Of a stretch of 64,000 nucleotides of DNA, positions 25,349-34,167 are shown piece by piece. Source of the DNA: an uncultured Roseobacter sp. (lineage in GTDB: Bacteria; Pseudomonadota; Alphaproteobacteria; Rhodobacterales; Rhodobacteraceae). The first letter of the stretch is position 1. Each line of letters opens with the position of its first letter. The notes under the pieces were generated by a model. The model was not told where the DNA came from, made no database searches, and was given only the letters and a program-made list of their open reading frames with translations. Location: assembly GCA_947501635.1 (NCBI GenBank), contig CANMWT010000001.1, positions 62,001 through 126,000 of the forward strand. The letters run 5' to 3'. Position numbers and translations under genes: made by a program.

Positions 25349-26452
25349 TCAGCGGACAATAAACTCAGCATGAAGCGCGCCTGCTGCTTTTATGCTTTTG
25401 AGTATATCGATCATATCTCTCGGAGAAACGCCGAGTGCATTCAAACCTGCAATCACCTCAGACAAGGATGCGCCATCGGGCACTTCGGCCAACGCGATCC
25501 CAGGCTCCTCTTCAATCTCGGCCCGCGTTCTGGGCACGACGAGTGTTTCGCCATCAGAGAAAGGATTCGGCTGTACGACAATAGGAGCCTCTTGAATGCG
25601 CAAGGTCAGATTACCCTGAGATACTGCCACACGTGAAATGCGGACATCCTCCCCCATGACGATCGTCCCAGACCTTTGGTCAACGACGACGCGCGCCTTC
25701 CTTTCCGGCTCCACTTCGATGTTTTCAATTCTTCCCAGCGCGTGCGCAACCGAGATCATCTGGGTGCTCTCGACATTCAACTGAACTGTTCCTGCGTCAA
25801 GCATGCGTGCGACTGGGCGCCCAAAGTCATTGTTTATGGCATTTTCTATCCGCGCTGCGGTTGTGAAATCAGCGTCGCGCAGGGCCAGCCGCAAATCTTC
25901 CAGGCTTGATAAATTGAAATCAATCTCGCGCTCTACACGCGCTCCGGATGGGATGACGCCGGCAGTGGGCACTCCCTGCGTGAGGTTTGCGCCGTCGCCT
26001 TCTGCAAGCGCGCCGCCTGCGATAATTGTGCCTTGCGCAACTGCGTAGATCTGACCGTCTGCGGCGTTGAGAGGAGTCATAATCAGCGTTCCGCCAAGCA
26101 GACTGTTAGCGTCGCCAATGGCGGAGACGGTTACATCGATTTGGCTGCCCCCGCGCGCGAAGGGTGGTAAAGCCGCCGTGACAAAGACCGCCGCGACGTT
26201 TTTGGGTCGAAACTGCTCGCCGGCGACGTTTACGCCCAAACGCTCGAGGATGTTTGACATTATTTCTTCTGTGAATGGTGCATTGCGCAATCCGTCGCCT
26301 GTCCCATTCAGGCCGACAACCAGACCATAGCCGACAAGATCGTTGCCGCGTACGCCGTCAAACTCGACCAGGTCTTTTATCCGAACGGGACCGGCAACAG
26401 ACGCGCTGGCAATCGATAAAAGACAAATCAGAGTGAAAAAGACCAACCTCAC
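25349..26452 (-). CDS. flgI: Flagellar P-ring protein FlgI
   Basis: FlgI builds the periplasmic P ring around the rod. The 367-residue product has a signal peptide (MRLVFFTLICLLSIASASVA) and the family start VRIKDLVEFDGVRGNDLVGY followed by GLVVGLNGTGDGLRN, then FTEEIMSNILERLGVNV and the C-terminal LNALGVSPRDMIDILKSIKA. It overlaps flgL by 4 nt (ATGA) and is last in the flgE-flgK-flgL-flgI operon. Confidence 0.96.
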   Translation of the reverse strand: MRLVFFTLICLLSIASASVAGPVRIKDLVEFDGVRGNDLVGYGLVVGLNGTGDGLRNAPFTEEIMSNILERLGVNVAGEQFRPKNVAAVFVTAALPPFARGGSQIDVTVSAIGDANSLLGGTLIMTPLNAADGQIYAVAQGTIIAGGALAEGDGANLTQGVPTAGVIPSGARVEREIDFNLSSLEDLRLALRDADFTTAARIENAINNDFGRPVARMLDAGTVQLNVESTQMISVAHALGRIENIEVEPERKARVVVDQRSGTIVMGEDVRISRVAVSQGNLTLRIQEAPIVVQPNPFSDGETLVVPRTRAEIEEEPGIALAEVPDGASLSEVIAGLNALGVSPRDMIDILKSIKAAGALHAEFIVR

Positions 26453-27453
26453 AGGAAATTCACCAAGGACAGTTGCGAGCTCCGCACAGTCACCGAATAT
26501 AGGCTTTGCAATTGAAATTGGACGTTTTCCAACTCTGTTGCGGTTTCAAAGGGATCGGCCAGCAACAAGGCATTGCGGGCAAATTCGACGCTTGTTTCTT
26601 CAGCTTCGTTTCTAACCGAGATCATCTCGATGCGGGCTTCGACGACACCGATAGCTGACCTCAGGTCAGTCAGGCCATCCTGATTTGATTGGAGGCCCAG
26701 ACCTGTCACTTCAAAGAGTTCGGATTGTTCTGAGACGCTTAATCCAAGCGCAGGATCGTCAGCCAGAGCAGCAACGGAGGTAAAAAGCAATGTATCCTTG
26801 ATGGCGGGATCGTTCGCGCGGACGTCAAGTGACACACGTTCAGTTTCAGATAGTGAAAACGGTGCAAGTGCCGTGTCGGAACCTTCGTAAATTACGGTAT
26901 CAAAACCTGCTGGATCGGCAAACCAGTTTTGCGCGGCATTGAGTATGTCTTCCGGCCCACCGGCGCCGGCAACCACGGTTCTCAAGGCATCAATCAGCGT
27001 TTCCGCGCTGGCAAGGGGGGGGCGATCAGTGGCCGTTCCGGCGAACAGACTGCGGCCGGCGATGTCGCTGTTGAGCGCATTCATCATTCCCTGAAGCTGT
27101 GTTGTGGCGTTTTCGGAGGGGCTGCCGGCGATCACGCCCACCGGGCCACCGCCTGCAAGGATCAAGTCCAACCCCAATTGGCCGGCAAAATCCTGCACCC
27201 GTGTCAGCGAGACTTGCATCGTCGCAGTGAAGTAGGACATTTCGCTGTTGGCAACAGAATAGCCTTGCAAGATTTCCATACTGCGCTCGAGGTCGGAGAG
27301 GTAATTGTGGTTGCCGGCCAGTACGTCTTTTACATCGCTCACTTTGCCACTGGAAAGCTCATCTGTCAGCTTGGCCATGGCGTCACGAAGAGCAACGCTA
27401 CGTTTTTGTGTCAAAAAAGACTGTGAGAGATCGCCTAGAGAAACAGAGTTCAT
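26449..27453 (-). CDS. flgL: Hook-filament junction protein FlgL
   Basis: FlgL is the second junction protein, between FlgK and the filament. The 334-residue product has the flagellin-like N-terminal helix (SLGDLSQSFLTQKRSVALRD, then KLTDELSSGKVSD) and a C-terminal helix ending FQLQSLYSVTVRSSQLSLVN, with a variable middle. The order flgE-flgK-flgL-flgI separates it from the flagellin gene. It starts 2 nt after the flgK stop. Confidence 0.9.
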   Translation of the reverse strand: MNSVSLGDLSQSFLTQKRSVALRDAMAKLTDELSSGKVSDVKDVLAGNHNYLSDLERSMEILQGYSVANSEMSYFTATMQVSLTRVQDFAGQLGLDLILAGGGPVGVIAGSPSENATTQLQGMMNALNSDIAGRSLFAGTATDRPPLASAETLIDALRTVVAGAGGPEDILNAAQNWFADPAGFDTVIYEGSDTALAPFSLSETERVSLDVRANDPAIKDTLLFTSVAALADDPALGLSVSEQSELFEVTGLGLQSNQDGLTDLRSAIGVVEARIEMISVRNEAEETSVEFARNALLLADPFETATELENVQFQLQSLYSVTVRSSQLSLVNFL

Positions 27454-27455
27454 AG

Positions 27456-28901
27456 TTACAGCCTCAAAATTGTTTGCATCATGTCGTCGGCAGCTTCAAT
27501 CATCCGTACATTTGCTGCATAGGCTTGTTCCACAATCAAAAGCCGTTGCAGTTCCTGATCCGTATCAACGCCATCAGCCAGGATTTGCTGTGTCATTTCA
27601 TCAAATTGCGACGAGGCAAAGCTGAGCCCTTGTTCGGATTGCGCGCGCGCCGCCCCTACTTGCGACGTAAGTGTGGAGATCAGGTTGGCTGCAGAAAATG
27701 CACCGGCGCCGAATGCGCCGGAAGCGGGTACGCGTGGCCGTGTCAGGGTGTCGGAGAGTGACTGGAGCAAGCGGGATTCGCCCACGTCCCCCGGTGTCAC
27801 AGCATTTATCCCGTCCCGCAGTCGCCAAACATCGCCGCCGACCCGATCATCAACTGCCGGGTTGAGCGACAGACGGGATGCAAGGCCAACTTCATTTGTT
27901 GGATCAAGTGCCATGCTCCCATCTGTAAAAAGCCCCGGATCTCCGGGCATCAGGCTTGGATCCACCGCCGGACTCTGAAAACGTTCGATTAAGTCGCGTG
28001 CCAAGGCATCAAGCTGGTTTTGCGCATTAGTGCCAAGTTCGTCACGTATTTCGAACTGCGCACCAAGCGAACCGCCCCCCAGCGCACCACGGTCACTGTC
28101 GGTGCGGACGGAGAAACCATTGATCGTAAGCCCGGAAAGCGTTCCGTCCTCCACGGTCATGAAAGGGGTTACCTGATTGACCGCGTTAAAGTTGATTTCA
28201 GCAACGCCACCATCGAGCAAGATTGCACCCCCTGTTGAGTATAGCGCGATCTGTCCTCTGTCTCTTGGCACTTGCCGGACTGGCACGATGGCATTGATCT
28301 CATCCACAATCGTCTGCCGGCTATCCAGCAAAGCCGATGGGTCGCCACCGCTGCTCAAGGTGCGGGTAATCTGGGCGTTGAGCTCCTTCACATTGAGCAA
28401 TGATGTGTTCAACTTATCGGTCTGTATCTGAATGTTCTGGTCCGCGTTGCTGCGCGCCCGCTGAACTTCGTCCGAGGCATTATTGATCAAAGTCGCCAGG
28501 TCGCGTGCACTGTTGGCGACGTTTTGCAGACGCTCGGGCGCATCTGGTCTGCTGCTGGCTTCTATAAGCCTGCTTTCGAAATCCGACATCCGCGCAGTCA
28601 GCGAATTTGGCTCATCCGGGGTGCCCAGCAAGTTTTCGAAATCATTGAGGAACCTTGTGCGATCGGAAGCATTGGTAAAAGCGGCTTCTGCCAACCGGTA
28701 GTCAGCCAAAAGACTCGGGTCCACATTCCGGGTGATCCCGTCGATAGTGACGCCGCCAATCTGTGAGGAAGACAAGGAAAGCCCTCGCACGCCGTAGCCC
28801 GGGGTCATCACATTGGCGATGTTGGCCGAAATCACTTCCGACGTCCGACCCGCTGCGCGCAGTCCCGTCATCGCGTTTGACAGTGCTGATGATATCGTCA
28901 T
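27456..28901 (-). CDS. flgK: Hook-filament junction protein FlgK
   Basis: FlgK is the first junction protein on top of the hook. The 481-residue product has the rod/hook-type N terminus (SNAMTGLRAAGRTSEVISAN, then IANVMTPGYGVRG), the FlgK-specific central part (RQTIVDEINAIVPVRQVPRD), and the C-terminal D0 helix (ELQRLLIVEQAYAANVRMIE, then DDMMQTILRL). Length is somewhat shorter than the enterobacterial protein. It lies 41 nt after flgE. Confidence 0.94.
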   Translation of the reverse strand: MTISSALSNAMTGLRAAGRTSEVISANIANVMTPGYGVRGLSLSSSQIGGVTIDGITRNVDPSLLADYRLAEAAFTNASDRTRFLNDFENLLGTPDEPNSLTARMSDFESRLIEASSRPDAPERLQNVANSARDLATLINNASDEVQRARSNADQNIQIQTDKLNTSLLNVKELNAQITRTLSSGGDPSALLDSRQTIVDEINAIVPVRQVPRDRGQIALYSTGGAILLDGGVAEINFNAVNQVTPFMTVEDGTLSGLTINGFSVRTDSDRGALGGGSLGAQFEIRDELGTNAQNQLDALARDLIERFQSPAVDPSLMPGDPGLFTDGSMALDPTNEVGLASRLSLNPAVDDRVGGDVWRLRDGINAVTPGDVGESRLLQSLSDTLTRPRVPASGAFGAGAFSAANLISTLTSQVGAARAQSEQGLSFASSQFDEMTQQILADGVDTDQELQRLLIVEQAYAANVRMIEAADDMMQTILRL

Positions 28902-28942
28902 TTCAACCTCATGTTCCTATTGCGCCAACTTGCGCTTGCGGA

Positions 28943-30253
28943 TTAGCGTTTGATGTTGGTGGTTTCCTGCAGCATCTCGTCAACGGTCTGGATCACTTTG
29001 GCATTCGAGGAATATGCTCTTTGTGTCTTGATCATGTCCGTCAACTCACCTGCAACGTCGGTGGTGGATTCCTCGCGCGCGAAGGATACGATGTCTCCGG
29101 TTGGGCCATCGCCCGCATCCCAAAGAAAGAATGAACCGCTTTGCCGCGATGGCAGATAGGTTTGACTGTCAAAGGCTTGAAGACCGTTGGGATTGGGGAC
29201 ATTCACCAAAGGGATCTGGTAGATTGTGCGGATCTCTCCGGTATCGAAGGTCGCGCGCACGAACCCGTTTGCATCCACATCAACGCCTACGAAGTTGCCA
29301 ATCGCGGAACCGTCTTTGGTCACGGAAATCGGGGCAAAATTGTACGACAGCTGCGATAGCCCTTCTGTGTCGCCCAATGCGCCGATGTCTACTTCGATTG
29401 GCCCCGCTGCAACATTGATCGTGATGAGGCCTGTTGTATCGTTATACGCCGGGCTGCCCACGGCTGGTGTGACATCTGCCAATGTGCCACCACCGGTACG
29501 GGAGTCGTTGAATTCGATTGTATAGGTTCCGATCGAAACACCCGGATTTGTGGAATCAAACATCTCCATCGTCCAGGTGTTGGTCGCGGGATCGCCAACT
29601 GCCGGTACATCTGGTGTGAACGTGATGCTCACGCTTTGCGATGTACCCAGGTTGTCGAAATATTCGACAGACAGCTGTTCAACGAGACCCTGAGAATCAG
29701 CCTCGGTTTCGGTGGCAGGCAAGTTGATGCCCAACGACATTGAAGTTGTCGGATTGCCGGCCAGTTGGCCTGTGTTGATCTGCACAGGTTCAAGCCCGTC
29801 GGCCGTATCGCGCGGATAAGGCGGGATCGAACCATCCGCCGCTGCCGGCCACCCCATGAGTACCAATCCGGACTGTGACGTCAGATACCCCTCCGCATCT
29901 GTTCGAAATGATCCGGTGGTCGTAAGGAACATGGGCGCATCCGCGCCCGCGGTCTGTACTTGTGCGGCCTGTGCTACAGGCAACATACCTGCACCGCGAA
30001 CGGCCAGATCAGTTGAGTTGGAGGTGGAAACCAATGTGCCGCGTTGATCGATCAGGCGCTGCGTGTTCGCGCGCACCCCGCCAGCGGCATAGGAACCACC
30101 GCCGGAGGAAAGCACCATAGACTCAAAGTCGGTTTCGACCCGCTTGTACCCAAAGGTTGAAGAATTGGCGATATTGTCGGAAATGGACGCCAATCGCTGA
30201 GAATTTGTCTGTAGTCCTGCTACGCCCGCGTTGAGCGAGGATGAAATCGACAT
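28943..30253 (-). CDS. flgE: Flagellar hook protein FlgE
   Basis: FlgE is the hook subunit. The 436-residue product starts MSISSSLNAGVAGLQTNSQR and has SDNIANSSTFGYKRVETDFE, the core motif STDLAVRGAGMLPVAQ, and the C-terminal ELTDMIKTQRAYSSNAKVIQ then TVDEMLQETTNIKR. The ATG at 30253 has AAAGG 7 nt upstream; a GTG two codons earlier is less likely. It heads the hook/junction/P-ring operon, and its leader carries a strong inverted repeat and a CtrA-like site. Confidence 0.96.
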   Translation of the reverse strand: MSISSSLNAGVAGLQTNSQRLASISDNIANSSTFGYKRVETDFESMVLSSGGGSYAAGGVRANTQRLIDQRGTLVSTSNSTDLAVRGAGMLPVAQAAQVQTAGADAPMFLTTTGSFRTDAEGYLTSQSGLVLMGWPAAADGSIPPYPRDTADGLEPVQINTGQLAGNPTTSMSLGINLPATETEADSQGLVEQLSVEYFDNLGTSQSVSITFTPDVPAVGDPATNTWTMEMFDSTNPGVSIGTYTIEFNDSRTGGGTLADVTPAVGSPAYNDTTGLITINVAAGPIEVDIGALGDTEGLSQLSYNFAPISVTKDGSAIGNFVGVDVDANGFVRATFDTGEIRTIYQIPLVNVPNPNGLQAFDSQTYLPSRQSGSFFLWDAGDGPTGDIVSFAREESTTDVAGELTDMIKTQRAYSSNAKVIQTVDEMLQETTNIKR

Positions 30254-30264
30254 GGGCACGCCTT

Positions 30265-30297
30265 TCTGATGTGTTTGTCCATAGTTGACACATCAGA
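30265..30297 (-). repeat. 10-bp inverted repeat in flgE leader
   Basis: TCTGATGTGT (30265-30274) and ACACATCAGA (30288-30297) are perfect inverted arms with a 13-bp spacer. The near arm ends next to the flgE ribosome site (30261-30265), so the element could act as a leader stem-loop or as a regulator operator. Confidence 0.6.
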
Positions 30298-30310
30298 TAG
30301 GCCTCCGGGC

Positions 30311-30325
30311 TTAACACTGCGCTAA
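30311..30325. promoter_or_regulatory. CtrA-like site TTAA-N7-CTAA upstream of flgE
   Basis: Between flgE and motB the plus strand reads TTAA, seven bases, CTAAC; on the transcribed strand this is TTAG-N7-TTAA. It matches seven of eight CtrA consensus bases and lies 58 bp upstream of the flgE start. Binding is inferred. Confidence 0.5.
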
Positions 30326-30352
30326 CAGATAAAATCCGCCCTATTTTCGCCA

Positions 30353-31192
30353 TTATTCCCGCAGCAGAACGATCTCCACCCGATTGTTGCGTGTGACCAT
30401 AGGGTTGCGGTGCACGGGTTCGCGGTCGGCATGGCCGGTGACCCGTTCCATGCGTGCGGTGTCAATTCCATTTTGTTCCAGCATGATCCGCGTTCGGGTG
30501 GCACGCTGTGCAGACAGATCCCAAACCGGATTTTGCGCCACGACCACCGGCTGTGCGCGTACATGACCGCCGACGGCAATGCTGTTGGTCGCCACAGTGA
30601 TAACGCTGCTGACCATGTCCACCAGTTGCACCATCAAATCTGTCGGCTGATCCGTGCCCGCTTCGAACAGCGGCAGGCCATTCAAAGCAAAGAGTTCAAT
30701 CACCAACCCTTCGTCGGTGATGCGGGTCACGATATGCTCCAGCGCGTTTTCCATCACAGTGGATTCGCCGCCGCGCCCCATCAGCTCCTCTGCCAGCTTT
30801 TGCAAAGCGTCGTCGCTTGCATCGCGCTCGCCTCCTTGAGTGTTGCTACCGGTCTCGCCACTGGCGGCCTGCTTGCGCGTTGCATGTTTGCTAGTAGCGC
30901 CAAGGCCATTCTGCGGCAGTGTCTCTTCGGAAAAAATACTGTCTCCACCAAAAGACCCGTCACCGCCGCCCGAGATCCGATTGATCGGGATCGTCGGCGA
31001 AAAGTAATCGGCAAGACCCTGCCTTTGTTGTTCCGTCGTTGCATTCAACAGCCACATCATCATGAAAAAGGCCATCATCGCAGTAACAAAGTCGGCGTAA
31101 GCGACTTTCCAGGCGCCACCGTGGTGACCCCCGCCCGAGACTTTTTTCTTCTTCTTGATGATGACCGGTGCCAGATTGCTCTGCGCGCCCAT
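30353..31192 (-). CDS. motB: Flagellar stator protein MotB
   Basis: MotB anchors the stator to peptidoglycan and carries the proton-binding Asp. The 279-residue product has a basic N terminus (KKKKKVSGGGHHGGAWKVAY), one membrane helix with the ion-binding Asp34 in AYADFVTAMMAFFMMMWLL, a linker and plug region, and a C-terminal OmpA-like domain with DLSAQRATRTRIMLEQNGID followed by NRVEIVLLRE. It is transcribed towards flgE, 99 bp away, and is the right-hand end of the flagellar locus. Confidence 0.95.
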   Translation of the reverse strand: MGAQSNLAPVIIKKKKKVSGGGHHGGAWKVAYADFVTAMMAFFMMMWLLNATTEQQRQGLADYFSPTIPINRISGGGDGSFGGDSIFSEETLPQNGLGATSKHATRKQAASGETGSNTQGGERDASDDALQKLAEELMGRGGESTVMENALEHIVTRITDEGLVIELFALNGLPLFEAGTDQPTDLMVQLVDMVSSVITVATNSIAVGGHVRAQPVVVAQNPVWDLSAQRATRTRIMLEQNGIDTARMERVTGHADREPVHRNPMVTRNNRVEIVLLRE

Positions 31193-31233
31193 ATCTCCAC
31201 CACTCTTTATTCACCCAAGGGCAGGATTAGCCA

Positions 31234-31255
31234 TTAAGTGTTTCGGATCACTTAA
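31234..31255. repeat. Inverted repeat between motB and MFS gene
   Basis: TTAAGTG (31234-31240) and CACTTAA (31249-31255) are perfect 7-bp arms around an 8-bp spacer in the 135-bp divergent region. This suggests an operator for motB or the MFS gene. The spacing of the TTAA elements (14 bp) does not fit CtrA. Confidence 0.45.
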
Positions 31256-31327
31256 CGCGGGGCGGCAAAGTTGACCTCTTGTGCTGTTTGTCTCAATGCG
31301 TGCAGATGGTGACAGGAGAGCGCGCAG

Positions 31328-32548
31328 ATGCAGGAACCCCAGATCACCGATAGCCGCTACGCCTGGTTCAGACTGTGCCTGACCCTTGGCGCTGGTGTCA
31401 TCGCAAACGTCGGCATGTGGGCGATCATTGTCATTATGCCCGCAGTCGAAGCCGAATTTGGGGCTGGCCGCGCAGAAGCGTCGATGCCCTATACCCTGAC
31501 CATGATCGGTTTTGCGCTGGGAAACTTCATGTTGGGGCGCGCCGTGGACCGTTTCGGAGTGACCAAATCGCTCATCGGGGCGGCTTTGGGCATCGCTGCC
31601 GGCTTCGGACTGGCTACTCTGAGCACGTCAATTGCCATGCTTTCCGCAGCGCAGCTGCTGGTCGGTCTGGCCTCTGCCATAGGTTTCGGCCCGCTGATCG
31701 CCGATATCTCGCACTGGTTTGTCCGCAGACGCGGTATCGCCGTGGCGCTTGTGGCAAGCGGCAACTATCTGTCCGGCGCGTTCTGGCCGATGGTTCTGGC
31801 GGATTTGCTGGAAGACAGCGGCTGGCGTAGCGTCTACCTTTTCATGGCGGTGGTGACGGTGGTGGGGGTTGTCCCATTGGCACTGGCGCTCAAACGCCGT
31901 GTTCCGGAGCATGTGCATGCCTCCGCTGAAGCGGCCTCCTCGCTAAACGTGCGATCGTCCGGCCTGTCACCCAGAGCTTTGCAGTACCTGCTGGGCCTTG
32001 CGGGTATTGGCTGCTGTGTTGCGATGTCGATGCCGCAGGTGCATATCGTGTCTTATTGCGTCGACCTTGGATATGGCCCCGTTGTTGGTGCCGAAATGCT
32101 TGCCCTGATGCTCTTGGGCGGCGTCGGATCGCGGATCGTGTCGGGTTTGCTGGCCGACCAGCTGGGAGGCGTGAAAACACTCCTGATCGGATCGACACTG
32201 CAAACGCTGGCCCTGTTTTTATACCTGCCGTCAGATGCGCTGGTGTCGCTGTATGTTGTCAGTCTTGTCTTCGGGCTCAGCCAAGGAGGAATTGTACCTA
32301 GCTACGCTCTGATCGTGCGCGAGTATATGCCCGCCCGCGAGGCAGGGTCGCGTGTAGGCTTTGTCATGATGGCCACGATCTTCGGCATGGCTTTGGGTGG
32401 ATGGATGTCCGGGTGGATTTATGACGTCAGCGGCTCATACCAACTTGCTTTTATCAACGGCATTCTGTGGAATGGTTTCAACATAGCGATCATGCTGTGG
32501 CTTCTGTCTCGCAGCCGTCCCGGAACGGTAGTGCCTGCCACGCCCTGA
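31328..32548 (+). CDS. MFS transporter (oxalate/formate-antiporter-like)
   Basis: The 406-residue product has the twelve-helix layout of the major facilitator superfamily, with YTLTMIGFALGNFMLGRAVD followed by RFG between helices 2 and 3, and a second half-repeat GVGSRIVSGLLADQLGG between helices 8 and 9. The overall pattern is of OFA/monocarboxylate-type carriers. The substrate cannot be read from the sequence. It is a single gene, divergent from motB and convergent with trhO (2 nt between stops). Confidence 0.85.
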   Translation: MQEPQITDSRYAWFRLCLTLGAGVIANVGMWAIIVIMPAVEAEFGAGRAEASMPYTLTMIGFALGNFMLGRAVDRFGVTKSLIGAALGIAAGFGLATLSTSIAMLSAAQLLVGLASAIGFGPLIADISHWFVRRRGIAVALVASGNYLSGAFWPMVLADLLEDSGWRSVYLFMAVVTVVGVVPLALALKRRVPEHVHASAEAASSLNVRSSGLSPRALQYLLGLAGIGCCVAMSMPQVHIVSYCVDLGYGPVVGAEMLALMLLGGVGSRIVSGLLADQLGGVKTLLIGSTLQTLALFLYLPSDALVSLYVVSLVFGLSQGGIVPSYALIVREYMPAREAGSRVGFVMMATIFGMALGGWMSGWIYDVSGSYQLAFINGILWNGFNIAIMLWLLSRSRPGTVVPATP

Positions 32549-32551
32549 CCG

Positions 32552-33442
32552 CTATCCGGCAGCACGCTTGCGGGCCAGTTCGATCTGTTTCTGGCGTTCG
32601 CGAAAGCGGTTCTTGTCAAACTCGGTCGTTTTGTCAAAGCAGTTGTGACAACTCACGCCCGCCTCATACTCCGGCCGCTGCATATCCTCGGGCAGGATCG
32701 GTTGGCGGCACCCGTGACACAGAATGTGGGGACCTTCCTGCAAGCCATGGCCGACGCTGACGCGATTGTCGAATACAAAACACTCTCCCTGCCATGTGCT
32801 TTGTTCCTGCGGCACTTCCTCGAGATACTTAAGGATGCCGCCTTTGAGGTGGTAGACCTCGTCCACACCTTGCCCGATCAGAAAGTTGGTCGATTTCTCG
32901 CAGCGGATGCCACCCGTGCAGAACATTGCGACCTTCTTGTTGTGAAAGCGATGTTTGTTCTCTTCCCACCATGCAGGAAAGTCGCCAAAACTCTCTGTTT
33001 TGGGGTCAATTGCGCCTTCAAAGGTGCCGATGGCCACCTCATAGTCATTCCGTGTGTCAATGACGGCAACGTCTTCCTGTGCAATCAGCGCATTCCAGTC
33101 TTCCGGCATCACGTAGTGGCCGACACGCGCGCGCGGGTCTACGTCTGGCTGACCCATGGTGACGATCTCGCGCTTGATCCGAACCTTCATCTTGCCGAAC
33201 GGCCGCCGGTCACTTGTCGCTTCTTTCCATTCCAGATCAGCACAGCCCGGAAGCTTGCGTATGTGACCCAGAACCGCGTCAATACCTGCGCGCGGCCCTG
33301 CGATCGTGCCGTTGACCCCTTCACGGGCCAGCAAAAGCGTGCCCATGACCTCATTCTCAAGGCACAAATCAAGCAGATCGGGTTTGAGCCCGGCAGGGTC
33401 TTCAAATCTGGTAAAGTGGTAAAGTGCTGCGATAACAAACAT
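32552..33442 (-). CDS. trhO: tRNA uridine(34) hydroxylase TrhO (YceA-type rhodanese protein)
   Basis: TrhO makes 5-hydroxyuridine at tRNA position 34 using O2. The 296-residue product begins MFVIAALYHFTRFEDPAGLK, has the N-terminal acylphosphatase-like part (LLAREGVNGTIAGPRAGIDA), the central rhodanese domain with the cysteine loop CTGGIRCEKS, and a C-terminal CxxC-rich segment (HILCHGCRQPILPEDMQ and VSCHNC). The start at 33442 is chosen because homologues begin at this Met; an upstream extension to 33538 has no support. Confidence 0.9.
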   Translation of the reverse strand: MFVIAALYHFTRFEDPAGLKPDLLDLCLENEVMGTLLLAREGVNGTIAGPRAGIDAVLGHIRKLPGCADLEWKEATSDRRPFGKMKVRIKREIVTMGQPDVDPRARVGHYVMPEDWNALIAQEDVAVIDTRNDYEVAIGTFEGAIDPKTESFGDFPAWWEENKHRFHNKKVAMFCTGGIRCEKSTNFLIGQGVDEVYHLKGGILKYLEEVPQEQSTWQGECFVFDNRVSVGHGLQEGPHILCHGCRQPILPEDMQRPEYEAGVSCHNCFDKTTEFDKNRFRERQKQIELARKRAAG

Positions 33443-33558
33443 GGGCGAGGGGATACGCCTGCCAGACCTTTCAGGCAAGAGCCTCTTCGCCGCGGCATCT
33501 GGGTGGCATTGACGCGGGGCGTCTGGCCGCTTAGCCATTGATAAACAGGAGGAACGCC

Positions 33559-34167
33559 ATGGGTCAGGCCTTGATCGTGATCGACGTGCAAAGAGATTTC
33601 TGCCCGGGCGGAGCGCTCGCCGTACCGGATGGGGATGCGATTGTGCCGGGAATCAATGCGATGATGTCCGAGGCCGAGGCGGTGATCCTTACGCAAGACT
33701 GGCATCCGGTTGGACACTCCTCTTTTGCGTCCTCGCACGACGGCAAAGCGCCCTATGAAATGACGGATATGCCCTACGGGCCGCAGGTGCTCTGGCCGGA
33801 TCACTGCGTTCAGGGCAGCACAGGTGCGCAGTTTCATCCCGACCTCAATGTGGACCGTGCCGACTTGATTATACGCAAAGGCTACAACCCGCAGATCGAC
33901 AGCTATTCCGCCTTTTTCGAAAACGATCGCAAGACGCCGACGGGATTGGAGGGCTACTTGCGCACGCGGGGTCTTGACCGCCTTGTGATGGTGGGGCTCG
34001 CGACGGATTTCTGCGTCAACTACTCTGCGGTGGACGCGGCGAAACTGGGCTTTAAGGTTACCGTGCGCGAACAATTCTGTCGTGCCATTGACCTTGACGG
34101 GTCCCTATCGGCGGCATGGGACGGCATGCAGGCTGCCGGCGTTACCCGGGAGGGCACTGATGGTTGA
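33559..34167 (+). CDS. pncA: Nicotinamidase PncA
   Basis: PncA deamidates nicotinamide to nicotinic acid in NAD salvage. The 202-residue product has the catalytic Asp region ALIVIDVQRDFCPGGALAVP, the metal-binding QDWHPVGHSSFAS, the WPDHCVQGSTGAQFH lysine-loop region, and the nucleophile in LATDFCVNYSAVDAAKLGF. The ATG at 33559 follows AGGAGGAA. It overlaps pncB by 8 nt, so product and next enzyme are co-translated. Confidence 0.95.
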   Translation: MGQALIVIDVQRDFCPGGALAVPDGDAIVPGINAMMSEAEAVILTQDWHPVGHSSFASSHDGKAPYEMTDMPYGPQVLWPDHCVQGSTGAQFHPDLNVDRADLIIRKGYNPQIDSYSAFFENDRKTPTGLEGYLRTRGLDRLVMVGLATDFCVNYSAVDAAKLGFKVTVREQFCRAIDLDGSLSAAWDGMQAAGVTREGTDG

